Source: Tubiluchus corallicola (Eukaryota; Priapulida; Priapulimorpha; Priapulimorphida; Tubiluchidae). Taken from it: a stretch of 64,000 bases of DNA. This document shows, in pieces, positions 39,221 through 52,100 of the stretch; positions within the stretch are counted from its first letter, which is position 1; every line of letters starts with the position of its first letter. The position numbers and the translations under genes are program-made. The stretch covers positions 1 to 64,000 of the forward strand of contig JAQGDQ010000404.1 of the NCBI GenBank assembly GCA_030141605.1, given 5' to 3'. The notes below the pieces were generated by a model. It saw only the letters and a program-made list of their open reading frames with translations. It was not told where the DNA came from and searched no databases.

Positions 39221-41634
39221 CAGATGCTGTGCTTATCTATCTCATTTTTTAAATTTACCATTTTTTAAAATATCAACTCAAGCTTATTCAACAAAATGTG
39301 AAAGTCAAACCAGCAAGAAGTATGCACCAAACAATTCAACATGTACAGGTTTGTAACTTATTATTTACTGCAATATTCCTCTCTTGATAACACTTGCAAA
39401 ATCTAAATAGAACCCAAGAAACTATCAACAAAGTATGGAAACAATATGTTAAGACGGCCCTAACATGATGTAGCTTAAAATTCATTTATTTTTTATCTGT
39501 AAAGTACAACATAATGACATCAGTAAATTATAAAAAGCCCATAATTATACCGATTTTCTTACTAAAATAAAATCTATTCATGCCAAATAATTTTTCCCTG
39601 ACAAACATAATCACTTCCTGGAAATGCTTAAATAAAGTGCTATCGGTAAAATGCTCGATCTGCCGTGACGTACGTAAAATTATTTTTTTGTTGACCTTTT
39701 TAAATAAAACATGATAAATGGTAAATGTGCACATAAAGAATTATTCTTTCTCAGTTTCTGTACGTTGTTGCATTAGTGCTTTAGTGGTTTTAACGATGTC
39801 ATTCCTAGATCATGAATTGATAAATAAATTCACCTAATACTGTACCCTGCAAACTATTGTGCCCGTGAGTACATCCAATCGAATGTGAAATGGGGAAAAC
39901 CGTCTGAAGTCATCTTTTTCTGAGTTTGTGAAACGTCGGACAGCAACAGCTGCTGACACAGTGAATGTACGAAATAAAAACAAATGTTGCAAGACGAACT
40001 GTTAATCATTGATCACTAGTCAATGCCTCATGGCAATATCCGATGATTATCTGTGTCATAATGAGTGAAATAAATGATCACTACTTTACTACAATATACA
40101 CGTGTCCCAGACCTGCTGGAGTCAGCTAGATCAGAGACTAGCGGAGTCTGCTTGACTTGTCACTACGGGCAGAAATAAAACATCCGCAAAAAACAACGCA
40201 CGAAAAAACCTAAATGTTGCACCTCGAGGCAGGACTGAAAACGCAAAAACAGGAATGCAAAAAAAAGCTAAATGAATATTAGCAAAACGTCATAAATAAT
40301 TTACTTTTTCCGAAAACCAATAGATGCGCATTTGTTTGCTAACTGTACCGAACTCTTTTCAGCATGGCTGCGCCCGGAAAATTGGTGTTTTATACTTAAA
40401 AAGTAATTTCTGAAAAAGTGAGTACATTTTTTCGTGTCATTTGTTTATAATTTAAAAAAATAACTTAAGATAACCAAGGAGGACTAACTTGTTTGATTAC
40501 CTAAGTCATTTTTAAGCCTGCAACGTTTGTTTCCCTTAAATCATACCAACCAATCGATGTAATTGATGAGTGTAAAATGCAGAAAGTCCGGGATCATAGC
40601 CCCTCTGTCAGGGGTATAGTGGAGATACTATGCCCCAGAAATTTTTGGGGTGTGAAAATCAAATTGCAAAAAAATAGCCAAAAACAAAAAAAAATTAAGG
40701 TAATTTTTGGCTACTACTGAACTACCTCATTGCAGTTCACTGTGTTTTATAACGCAGCTTTATATACGAATATGTTCATTTATACATAGGAAAAAAGCTC
40801 GGTAGCACACAAAAGTGCTTAATTTTCAATAATTGTAATACCCTTTAGTATATACATCGTGAGAATCATGAACACTAATTGTATTATTGCGAGTAGTTAT
40901 GTTCTTGTTAGTACTGATTGGCAAAGGAAGCCAGGTGATTAGCCAAACTTATCAAGCTGTGGAATATGTGAGAACTGAAATTGTGTAGTGTGGGTTTGAA
41001 AGACTTAAAATGTGTGTGACACACGCCTATGAAAAACTAATCTCGCTAAGCAACGATTATGTTATATTTGATGATTTTTGTAGGTTTCTACTCCTCACAC
41101 AATGGACTATCATGCAAAATTATATATGAAATGCATTTGCTTACCTTACACAAATTAAAAATTGGCTTTTGACAAAAAAGAATGAAAACCATTTCAGTAC
41201 ATGTATGCAGTGTTTGCACCATAGCAATGTACAAAATATCTGACTAACGGGCCACATTAAAGTTTCCCGCAATTCCTGTGGTCAAGGAGGCAAGAACATT
41301 ACGACCTAATAACGTTTTTTCTGCATCCAGTCTGCACACACCATTACTACAACACAGGAAAACTATTCTAGAAGTTATTAAAATTTATATTTAAAACCAC
41401 AGATTTCAACTTTCATGTCAGATAGTGGTAATTTTCTTGCAATGCATATTAGTACTGTGTATCACACAGTCTTTGTAATACAATGCATATTAAATTAATC
41501 TGCCTTGAAACACTCGATGTTCTTCTTCAATCTTCCTCTTTTTCTTATCCATGTTCTGATCTATAAGAACACTACTACTACTGAGGCTACTACTGAGCCT
41601 AAGCAGAAACTAAAATTTGGAAATCCCCCTATAT

Positions 41635-42154
41635 CAGGGGTGACCACGCTTTTACAGCTTGCTTGCTACTTACAGATTGATCTGTTCAGTTCAGTCATAT
41701 TGTTTATTTTTTAATTTTATTTTTAATTTATTTTGTAAAATAACCAAGTCAAAATGATCTACCTGCTATGACCAAGAAGGCAACTGGGCCGATCAACCGT
41801 CCCGATAACAGAAGCCTAGAGATTGGCAGGTTGGTCTTCCTATCAGCCAAACAGATTGCTTCTCACATTTCTTGCACATTTGAGCATTTCGATGGTGGCG
41901 TCTTTGGTAGTTTAATGTGTTCTGTGGTTACATCGCTTTTTTGTGTTCCAAGTGAGCAACGCGAAATTTCGTCATGTCCGACAGTGACATTAAGTGACAA
42001 CCGTCTTGTAATGGTTAATGCAATCCGTTCTAGTGGGAAAAAAGCTGGAAATAACCTCCTGATACTTGCGACTGAATTTATCGCCCGGGCCGCACTTTCA
42101 TTAAGTTGACAGACCTCTTCTTGCGGCCCACGGGCCGCAGTTTGCACACCCCTG
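41635..42154. mobile_element. Non-autonomous hAT-like transposon
   Basis: The left end is CAGGGGTGACCACGC and the right end, read on the minus strand, is CAGGGGTGTGCAAACTGCGG with a GGCCCGTGGGCC palindrome just inside. CAGGGGTG ends followed by CAAACT and GGCCC palindromes are characteristic of hAT (Charlie-type) elements. The 520-bp interior contains a 124-codon minus-strand frame without recognisable transposase motifs. The 8-bp flanks do not form a clear target duplication, so the copy is old or rearranged. Confidence 0.65.
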
Positions 42155-42512
42155 ATGTACAGTATCACTTGTGTGAGATCGGCTAATGCAGGAAATTTAT
42201 ACAGGAAACACAACACTCTGATACACTTTGGTCTCAAGTCTCCTCTATTTTTAATGAGAAATTGTTGTTAAAAGATGACACAACCTTAATTTGTCTTTAG
42301 TTGATCAGTTAGTTTTTCCTGGAATAGCAGCAGAACTCTGCACATCAGACAGTGCTCTTGGGCTGTAACAAGCAGGCGATCAATAAAATAGTGTGTATGA
42401 TCGCGCAAGTATACAGGCTAAGCTGCTCAATGGGCTAAGTTGGAGTGATTGAAAAGGGTATCTTTTTCTCAATTTTGTCCAGTTAAATCTCTTATGAATA
42501 CTTAAACAAATA

Positions 42513-43502
42513 AGGTAAACTGGGGTAAGATTGACACATCTTCATAATTTCATTCTGTAATAGGATGAAAATGCAAAAATATCAGAAGACTTTTACAGAA
42601 TTTTGGTCTTTAGTAATCTACTAAATAAATTGTAGTCTTCCAGAAAAAGATTTTCTTAAAATCAGATAGCCATACCACGTATGTCCCACTCGTCTTGACA
42701 ACACACGATTTCATTGTTTCTCAAAACTGCACATCCATTCAATTCCAGGAGTTCAATCAGTAAACCTTTCAGAAGTATCTCTGCCTAAGTTTTTCATATA
42801 TTCTTTTACAATGCTTCTTACACACTCTTTGTCAACACCAAGCCCCCAGTCAGCTAGTAGTCTGCATAAACTATGAACAAGTAAGCCTTCCTCTTTATTT
42901 GTCTGAACAGTCGGTCTGCCAACTTTACCGCACTTCTCACCTTTGAGGTGATTAAATAAGAGCGCGTCTTTTCACATTATGAAGTCTAGCTGCACTTGCT
43001 ACTGTCATTCGATTATCTTTAACATCACGAACAGCTGCTTCCATGGCAGCTTTACTGTAAATCACACAATTCTCATTCTTCCTTTTGTACTTTCTTGTGA
43101 TTTTTTTAGTCGCTACAACTTAAATAGAACTTGTAAGAACTCTAAATTTTTATAGCAAGACAAAATACGTAACAACGTGTGCTACGTAACAAGAATGTGT
43201 GTGGCCCAAATAGACTGATATTATTTAATGTGAAATATTTGCCCAAACGTAGTGTTCATATGCATGTGAGGTAATGTTTTATACGTTAAAAAATGGCCAA
43301 AATGATACTCACTAAAAGAAAGGAATAAAAATAAATACAACATTTCACTGCTATATTTTTGAATTAGATTTAAAATATGTTAGAATGCCACTTAATTTCC
43401 TTAACTTGTTTTTTTACGATAATGCTCTTAGAAATGATGTCAGTAAGGCATAATGAACATGTGTCAATGTTACCCCAGTGTCGATGTTATCCCGCTTTAC
43501 CT
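42513..43502 (-). mobile_element. Degenerate pogo-like DNA transposon
   Basis: The 990-bp element is flanked by TA (42511-42512 and 43503-43504) and ends in inverted AGGTAAA repeats with GGGGTAA then TTGACAC subrepeats. The minus strand encodes the N-terminal half of a pogo/Tigger-type transposase: a psq-like helix-turn-helix (AMEAAVRDVKDNRMTVASAA at about 43015-43050), then GRPTVQTNKEE, then ADWGLGVDKECVRSIVKEY, then TPGIEW. Frameshifts and stops break the reading frame. The DDE catalytic part is absent, so it is an internally deleted, inactive copy. Confidence 0.75.
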
Positions 43503-43800
43503 TAGCGTGATTAGATAGCCGTATTCTCCTGAATAGAACAGTACCTAATTTACAGTCATTTAAATGTCTGAGTTCATTCTTAGCCAAACAATCATTGGTG
43601 TTATAAGACTTATTTTGAGTTGCGTGGTTCTGAAGGACTTATTTGTTGTATGTGTTCCAAAACTGGCTTCTTTCAGTGTTGCACTTCTTAGCTCTATATA
43701 CAGAGATACTTCTTTTCTATATACAGAGATATGTATTTGTGTGTGTCTGCGTGTGTGTGCGTGCACACATGCACGCTAGGGGAACTACGTGTTACTACAA

Positions 43801-44041
43801 GTAATAATAATAATAATTTCGTTCAGGACATAGTCCGTGGATAACACCTTTAGTAACTCAATACTTATATCCAAGGTGGTCCTGATTATTATTACCCGCA
43901 CGTTACTTTAACAAACCCACGTGCCTGGTCGAAGAACCAGCGGTACCATTTTTGGAGTCTTTGGTATGACTCGATCGGGAGTTGAACCAGCAACCTGCCG
44001 GGTAGGAAGCGAGCACGCTACCATTGAGCTACACCACCCGG
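43801..44041 (-). mobile_element. tRNA-derived SINE with (ATT)n tail
   Basis: On the minus strand the head carries a pol III A box TAGCTCAATGG (44021-44031) and B box GGTTCAACTCC (43978-43988), 33 bases apart as in a tRNA. The stems do not form a good tRNA cloverleaf. A body of about 170 bp follows, then CCTGAACGAAATTATTATTATTA. The insertion is in an ATT-rich site, which obscures any target duplication. Confidence 0.75.
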
Positions 44042-46020
44042 TACAATAATAATAAGTGTGATAATAGCTTCTTTTACGATAGTAACTGACAATAAGTGTT
44101 ACATGCAATAAGTGTGAACATTTTAATTACTTTCAAAGTTTTCACTTATGTTATTCAAACTAATAATATTACTTTCACCCTTAATGTGCAAAAATTACGC
44201 ATTTAGATGATATTTATTGCTGATGCTGTTTGTTACTGGTCACCTTACTATTATTTTGACCAGTAAATTGTAATTGAGCGTCCGTTCAGTTGCAAACTGC
44301 CTAATCTTAACTAATTTCTTGCTCAGCAATTATGCAAACTTATCCCTTTATGGTGAGCGCCTAGTGGTTTGATTGGACCGAATAATTCTAAACATCTAGT
44401 CTTAATACTACTAAAAATATCTTTGCATGAAGTAAGATAGATATGGCTAAATCCTTTTTTAGAAGCACTGACAGTTTTTTCAAAAATGCAATGAGTGGTG
44501 TATACGTTATTTGGTTGTGACTATTTGCGATGCTGTCATTTCAATGTTGCCCCCGAGGTCTTTTAATTGAAATAATTATAATGATGAATTATACTTTATA
44601 TAATAAATTAATTGGTACGGTTTGGAGTATGTGGAGGAAATTATCGTTAAGCACAGGACTTTTTTTATGATTTTTTTCAGAGTTTAAAGCTGATTATGTA
44701 ATATAATTAATCTGAAATATTATTAGAAAGGTTACTCTTTAAACGTAAACGTACGTTTTGAACTCGAGTTCACGCACAAGACCATTATTGACCACTGGCA
44801 ATGTTGCACAAAAGCAGAGATTTTTGTATTCGCGTTACGTTCTGACGTGTGTGAGCCAGCAGCTCAGCTGGTCACATTAAGCGCTTAAAGGTGTGTGTCA
44901 TCGGGGTTTAATCTGATTGGTTAGTCACGTACCAATCCGGCATGCAGGTCCTGACTGTGCCTTGGCCACTTAGGCCAGGCTGCTTTGGCCAACGGTGAAT
45001 ATAAGTTACCTGGAGGTAAAAGGTATATTTAGTGAATCAGTCCCCATGAGTTCGCTATTGTGCTGATATAGAATTCCGTGTCCTAAGTTTTGTATTAAGA
45101 AGAAAATTTATGATTTTTATGTAATGTGCATGCTGTCTTTATCGTGGTATAACGAAATGCAAGCCGCGTGCCTTTGGCTTGTTGCCAACACACGTTGTGT
45201 TAACTTTAAGTTTGAAGAGGTTTTTTGATAGTTGTCGAGCCAGGGGTGAAAAACTGCTGGAGAAACGCACGTGATATGTTTTGGCACCTTGCCAAGTATT
45301 TGCGTACCGCGTTAGTTAACGCAAAACAGTATGATCGAATCAGATAGTGGCATTCTTACCGCTCATTATGTTACCTTGAGAGCTGGAATTTGGCAATGTT
45401 TGACGTTGCGGTTTATTGAAGTGTGTGTTCATGTAATATACAGGCTTTCTGTGTAGTTTTGACACGATTCCAACTATAACTTTACTTCTAAAAACCACGT
45501 TGCCAGGGCAATAATTAGACTGAAGCCTGGGCGAGTGGGCTGTACGTGTGAAACACATGTGATTTATTCTACTTCGTTCCTGGTTAATAATGAGTTCGAA
45601 AACAGTGATTTTTGATGTTTTCTCTTGCGGGTGGTTTGTGCGTGCAAAACAGGTGTAGTGGTTTTACTTGTAAACTTGTAGTATGCTGTACTAGTTCAGT
45701 AGCAACTGAAGTAATGTCAGCGGATGTATTTGAATATTTTGAACCGTTTGCAGGCTATGCTAATGCAGATGACCCAGCAATATTTTTACGGGGTTGCATG
45801 AGTAGTAGCTGCGTCACACATGCACGTCACCAAGCTTGCATTCCAATATCTTTATATTATTACTGTCTGGGGGCGTGTCAAACACTAGATATTCATTATA
45901 ATTCATTGATTAATTTGATCTTGCATAACAATTTAATAGGTGCATCTTTTTTTAATTCAAGTTTCATTTTCAGGTTAATATATTATTGATTATTTGGTTT
46001 ACACGAACTATTTTTTTCAG

Positions 46021-46102
46021 GTCAAGTTAAAATCATCGATGGAGCAACAAGTAAACTGAATGACTCTAGGCTTATCGCCTCATAGTTAGTGAAAGGGTTA
46101 AG
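46021..46102 (+). other. TSC1 5' UTR exon segment with two short uORFs
   Basis: Begins right after a strong acceptor (TTTTTTTCAG ending at 46020) and runs to the hamartin ATG. Two upstream AUG frames lie inside: one of 6 codons at 46039-46059 and one of 9 codons starting at 46059, both closed before the main ATG. They may dampen translation. At least one more upstream untranslated exon must exist; it was not located. Confidence 0.6.
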
Positions 46103-49100
46103 ATGACTGCTCCACAGAAGGCTTACCCTGGGTTAGAATTTAGTCTACTGGAGTCAAATGATTTAACTCAGGTCAATGGAATGAAGCATCTTATTGTAGA
46201 CTACCTGAATACATGTAAGTATCCTCTATCACTATATTACTAGGTGCTGCCCATGTGCATATTAGCAACAACAGGGTAAGAGAATAGCGGTGAACTTGAC
46301 AAACAAAGTTAAGCTTATTGATAAGCTTGCTAAAAAATGGATGGTGACCTTTGTAAATTTGCTTTTTGGCAATTTCATCTGTCTACTGCCCCTAGATGCT
46401 CACATCCTGGCTCATTGAGGAAGGATCTATATGAATTCAAACATACAGAGTCTCATTTTAGAGGCTCAGGCTTTCCAATGATGTAGATTCCTGTCCGGCC
46501 ACAACTATTTACATCAAGTATGTGTGATGGAGTTAGGTTTGCAGTGTAGTAGAGTTAGTCAATGATGGAGTTAGGTTTGCCAGCTGCCAAATTATGTAAG
46601 AATGAGTAAATTAGTCTTCGATTTGTTCATTCTTCTATTGTTTTTCATATTTATTTCTTCTTTCGTTCTTCTACTTCTTTAATGCTTTTCTTTTATTTAT
46701 TTGTTAATTCATTTATTCTCTGTTTTACTTGTTATCCATATCCATGCAGATGTATGACTGAGTGTATGATATAACCCAGTTTTTGGTTCTTTGTACAATG
46801 GCTACCAAAATTAAAGCCACAGAAATAGCCAAGATAATAGTGGTAAGTGCAAAGGTGAGCTAAACATGCATCAAGAGTGTGCTTTATATATGTATGTATG
46901 ATCGTTTAGTAATGGTAGTAAAATAGGTTATATGTGTATAAAATACGATGGCATGAAACTATGATTATTAAATTTTTGAGACAAAAATTGACAATATGAA
47001 AAAGTTGGTGTTAGCCTGCATTCGAACCAGAAACTTTTTGCAGAAGTTTAATTAATAACCAAGAATAATTAACACGTTTAATACAGTAATCAAATTTGTA
47101 TAAAATGTTGTTGTTAATTATATTTTTAGAGCTTTGAACAGTGTTCAAGCATTGATTAAAATTCATTTTCGTTGATTCTGAGTTCAAGGTCCAAGCATTT
47201 TTACTCATGCTTATTTTATTAATTATATTTGTGTGAATGCTTTAGTGTGGGAGATCAGATTGCAGTGGATACTTTTTTACACTGACTTTACTGATGTTGG
47301 CTTTATGGAAAATTCGTAGTGAATCAGTGCATTATGATAAACATTAAGCAATAGATTGCTTGCTTGTGCTAACCTGAACGTTTTTCACATCCATGAACAG
47401 CTGTTAAATTCTCAAAAGGGATGGTTCCAGACGCATTTTATGATGGGGCATGTGTTGGTTTTAGCCACAACAACTTTTTTCTGGTTTGCAACCAAGGAGT
47501 TAATTCCAGAAAGCTAGGTCATGTGTTAATTCCAGAAAGCTAGGTCATGTACAGTAAAATGTTCTTGTCTGCTTTTAACTGCTAGACTGATGAGGCCTTG
47601 CAAGCACTTTTGTGTGTTTTGGCACAGGGCCATTCAGTCTTGTGATCTGCAAATGTACCTGGCGAATATATACACGATTGTTCTATAGATGTTTGGAAAT
47701 CTTTTTGCTCACTTTTAAACATGAATTTTTTCTCTTCAGGTTTTTTATAACAGCATATTTTTTACATCAGTTTTCCAAAGAAGTCGCAGCCTAGCTTGAT
47801 TTAAAAAATGACAATATTAATATTTTCACCAAGACTCAAATCTATAATGCTTCTTTGAAAATTCGAGAATTTTTTAGACATTGCTGTTTGTGCCATAATA
47901 TTAAATAATGTGACGAGCTACAGGTGCTTATTTTATAGGAAATGACATTGCGCTGTGTATTTTTATTATGACAGTGCTCAATAACATGTATGCCTTCGCC
48001 TTCTTAAACAAATGTCAGAGCAGGCTTAGAATCACTAATTTTATGTCAGCACCATTTCTAGTTCTTCTGACGGCTCAAGCCTAGGTCAGGCAATATTCAA
48101 TTAGCTACTAATTGTGTGGCTGACTTTCCTGCCAGGTACAACCACTGGCAACAAATGCGTCGGCTGGCTTATAATATTACGACGTATTACTGTTATGCCA
48201 GGCAGCCTGTGACGACAATAAAATCGGCAACATCCAGTTTATATCGATAATTTTATGCTCTTCTTTTAACAAATATACCTGCTGCAGCCAACATATGAAT
48301 AGGCAGAATACAATCCAAAGTAATGCTAGTACGTAAATAGTGAAATAAATAGTACAGATATAAACAATGCAGAATATTATATAGCACTTTTGCATGGTAA
48401 ACGATAATTATTAAGCAAGTTCTCTTGTCGAAACCTTGGAAGGCACTGTGACTATCAGCTTATTGATGCACTTCAATTTGTGCAATACTTGTACTAAAAA
48501 CTTGTAGTAATAAACAAAGGAGAGGTGGGTAGATCACCTACTCTGACAAAATAACAGTTAATTGATCTTACATTATTTAGGTTAATTATTACTAGCCATA
48601 TTACTTTTCTTCTGCAAACACTAAATCAGACTGCACATAAAAAAAGTAAATTCACTGCACTAAAACTTGGGTCGCATTTGTTAGTGGTGTCAGAGCATAG
48701 CACGAATGCAAAAATCTTTGATGGTGCGAAATATTGTCTCTGTTTTGCCAATAGTTCCAGAGTCATGGTTGGTTAATGGTCTAGTAGACTTCTACATGTC
48801 AACCAATTCTTCTCGGGCGCTGTCCATCCTTTCCTCACTTAGAGAACCACACCACAAGGTAAATATTATTACATATGGATGTTTTCTCATTTTGTGTAAC
48901 AAAAGTGTTGTAGTCTTGTGTGTTGCAGTTGATTTTTTTGTGGATTACCATGTTTTTCTGCAGTTGCTATCATTTTAAAGCTATATCAGTTTATGCATCT
49001 TGTGGAACATTTATTTACCAAATAAAACTTTTATTGAGGCTTCTAGAGCATATTCAAAAAAAGTGACCTCCTGTCATCTTTGTTAGTTTTACATAAATTT

Positions 49101-52100
49101 ATTTTAATAGTTTTCATTTTAACGATCTTAACAGCAGCTAGTCATACTACTGTGTATACAACATTTGTTGGACAAAATTGCAACTTCTTTAGCATCTCAT
49201 GTAATCCGCAGTTCGTACCTCTCGGTTAGCTGTTCTTTGAAAGTTATAATAATATTCATTAAATATTGAAAACCACCCTTAATGGAATGTCTAAAAGCAT
49301 TCTCGGGTTTTGTGTAATTAGATGTTGATGGGTGAGAAAACGTTTTTAGGCATTACTTTACAATTAAAAAAAATCTGTAATAGTGTTAAAATGTGGCAGT
49401 GTCCCGGCTATATTATGTAAGCTTTGACAAAATTGATTTATGTTGCTGGATTAGTGATTTACAGCTAGGTGATAGTGGCATTGGCATACCAATCAAAGTT
49501 AAACATCTTCACATTTGTCAGTGACTGGATTGGTGATAATCAGCAACACTGCTCCTGTGTGGTTTACTGCTTTTGGCTATTTTCATCGTTGAGTTAGGCT
49601 ATATATGTATCTAAACATTATTAACACATCTCTCTGGCTGGTTCAGTGTCTTACCCCTGGGAACAGTGTAATGGTGTAGGTTCCAGTCCCACCACCCTCA
49701 ATTGGATTAGTGTCGGCGAAGTTGAATACTGTTTTCCGACTTGCAAAGTGTCTTTCTTTTTTTAAATTAATAATTAAATAATCATAAATAATAATCAATA
49801 ATATGTATAATAGCGAAAATTTTACTTATAGCTACAGTTACTAATGTCGTACTGCTTTTTTTCAGCATTTGTTTGACAACATGCATGACTACATGAAGGC
49901 TGATCACAAATTACAAACTTTGACACTGCTGGGTCATGTAATTCGAAAGCAACCCCCTTGGCTACACAAAATCGTCTGCACTCATCCTCTACTAAGTACT
50001 ATCCTGAAATGTTTAAAGGTGGGTCATATTTGGGTTACAATGTCATTACCCAAGACAGGGGCTGTGCCATGTCTTGTGCTTAGATCATGAGTGATTTTAT
50101 TTTGTATTTCTGTTGTTGCAAATGCTTGTAACTGAATACTATTAAGTTCTATATAGAAGAATATGTTTTCTGTGATGACACTTTAGTGATGAAAAAATGT
50201 TCTTATAGATTAGAAAATATGGAAATCAAGTTTTGCTTTTTTAAAAATTGTCATAAGCATACATATTTGCTTATGAGTTTTCAATACTCATAATTCAAAA
50301 ATCTCAAGTTTTTAATTAAAATTTCTTGCCAAGTTGTTGCTTGCTCAGAAATTAGTGTGACAACTTGAATCAGAAAAAATGGTCTTTTAGCTGAAGAATG
50401 TGAAAATATTGATTTTTTTTCATCTAGATTGCTAGACGTCTTTAAGTTGCTGATGGATAACTTTTGTTGCTGCATGTAAAGGGGCCATGTACTTCATCAA
50501 TAATTCACCTTTTTACTACAGAAATGTTTTCTTTCCTGCTTCTCATTGTCTCTGTTTTCACTTTTCTCTCAATCCTTTCACTCCATCGCCCTTTCCTTTT
50601 CTTCCTTCCTCTTTTTCTGTATTCTCAAATTTGTGTTGTTCGTACTAGAGCATATTTATTAAGTAATTACAATAATTTACAAAGAGTTATTATGTTACAT
50701 GTACATAAGCATCTTTATATTTTACAACTAGTCAGTGTGCAATATGCCTAAATAGTAATAATCTTATTTCGTCCACTGAAAAGGCAGCAGGTAATTAATG
50801 TTATGTTTTTAGACTGGCAGTGACATTACTTTGCTAATGAATGGCTCTCTCGTAATCACGACTCTTCTGCCCATGGTCCCATCGCTGATTAGTTCGCATT
50901 TGGGACAAGTTTTTGACGTTTTCTGGAGAATGGCTTCACTAGTCACTAAAAAATCTGGTTTGCTACATTATGATTTTTATAATATGTTCATAGGTTTATG
51001 GCATTAGTGACCAATTAATAGTTGTCTGTAATTTTAAAAGCAAGCCTTTATATCCCTATACTGGTAATCTTGTTTACTTTGCTTGAAAAGGTTTACTTAA
51101 TATATCCATTGGCATGCCTTAAATTCACATGCAGTAATTGTTGCGCATTTGTTTCCAAATTACACTAGAGCAGAGTCTAAGATCCATTTGTGAAATGACA
51201 TTTTTTAAACCTTTTCTTAGTTGACATTATATAGCTGCTTTATGTTCATCGTGTAAATAAATAGGATCCATGGAGCCAAAATGATGATGAATAAAGAAAA
51301 GAACGACTTTTTAGGTACTTCAAGCTTTGTAGGAGGCTCATGTAGTTTCATGTTTTGAGACAAAAGATTTTTGTGTTCATGTACAATCTTATAGGTTGGC
51401 TCTTACAGCGTGTTCAGACTAGCGAGTTTTCTCTGTGAGAGTAAACTCGCAAGTGTGCACGGCTTTCTGAGTTACTGTCAGCGACTTTTTTCAAACACTT
51501 CGACAGTTGTTGTGAGTTGATGCTTTTTAATCTGAACAGGCTCGTGGGTTTTTTTGGTGAGCTTGTTGAGTTTACTTGGCGAGATAATTTGCTAGTCTGA
51601 ACCAGTATTGTAGTCAAGTCTTTCAGCTCAAGGCCAAGTTGAGTCCCAAGTCTTTGGGGTTCAAGTTTGAGTCGAGTCTCAAGTCACTGTGGCCCAAGTC
51701 TGAGTAGAGTTTCAAGTCATTGTGTCTTCATCTGAGATGAGTCCCAAGTCATGTTTGCGTGGTCGTGTTCAATTTCAAATGGAGTTTCAAGTAAAAATAA
51801 TCCAAAATTAAATCGATTAAATCTTTTTATTGAGTAACAGAAAAGTGATATTATAATCAGCAATACTAATTACAATCTACTACGAACACCGATCAAACAT
51901 TGGATTGATATGCTTTCGCAAGCAATACAAATGTAAGCTTTGTCCATTTGCGTCCCAGACAAGTAACAAGTCATTTATTGCAAGTCCTAGTCAAGTCTTG
52001 AGTCCGTGACATGTGAGTCCAAGTCGACTTCATGTCTAAAGCAAATTGCAACTTGAGTCATACTCGAATACTACAAACACTGATCTGAATGCACAGTAAG

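Larger units (their letters stand above)
39111..46020. other. Spacer between divergent laminin and TSC1, rich in transposon relics
   Basis: Holds the laminin promoter side (left), the TSC1 5' region (right) and three mobile elements annotated separately (41635-42154, 42513-43502, 43801-44041). A possible non-coding exon start occurs near 40364 (see findings). A 125-codon open frame at 45612-45989 resembles nothing I know and is followed by the TSC1 acceptor. I see no convincing independent gene. Confidence 0.45.

Noticed and set aside
41863-42237. 124-codon minus-strand open frame
   Set aside because: It lies almost wholly inside the hAT-like element and has no transposase motifs.
43966-44041. 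Possible true tRNA gene on the minus strand
   Set aside because: A and B boxes are present, but acceptor and T stems do not pair well, and the sequence continues into a SINE-like body and tail.
45612-45989. 125-codon plus-strand open frame with many cysteines just upstream of TSC1
   Set aside because: No domain resembles a known family, codon use looks random, and it overlaps the probable TSC1 5' region; kept out of the gene list.
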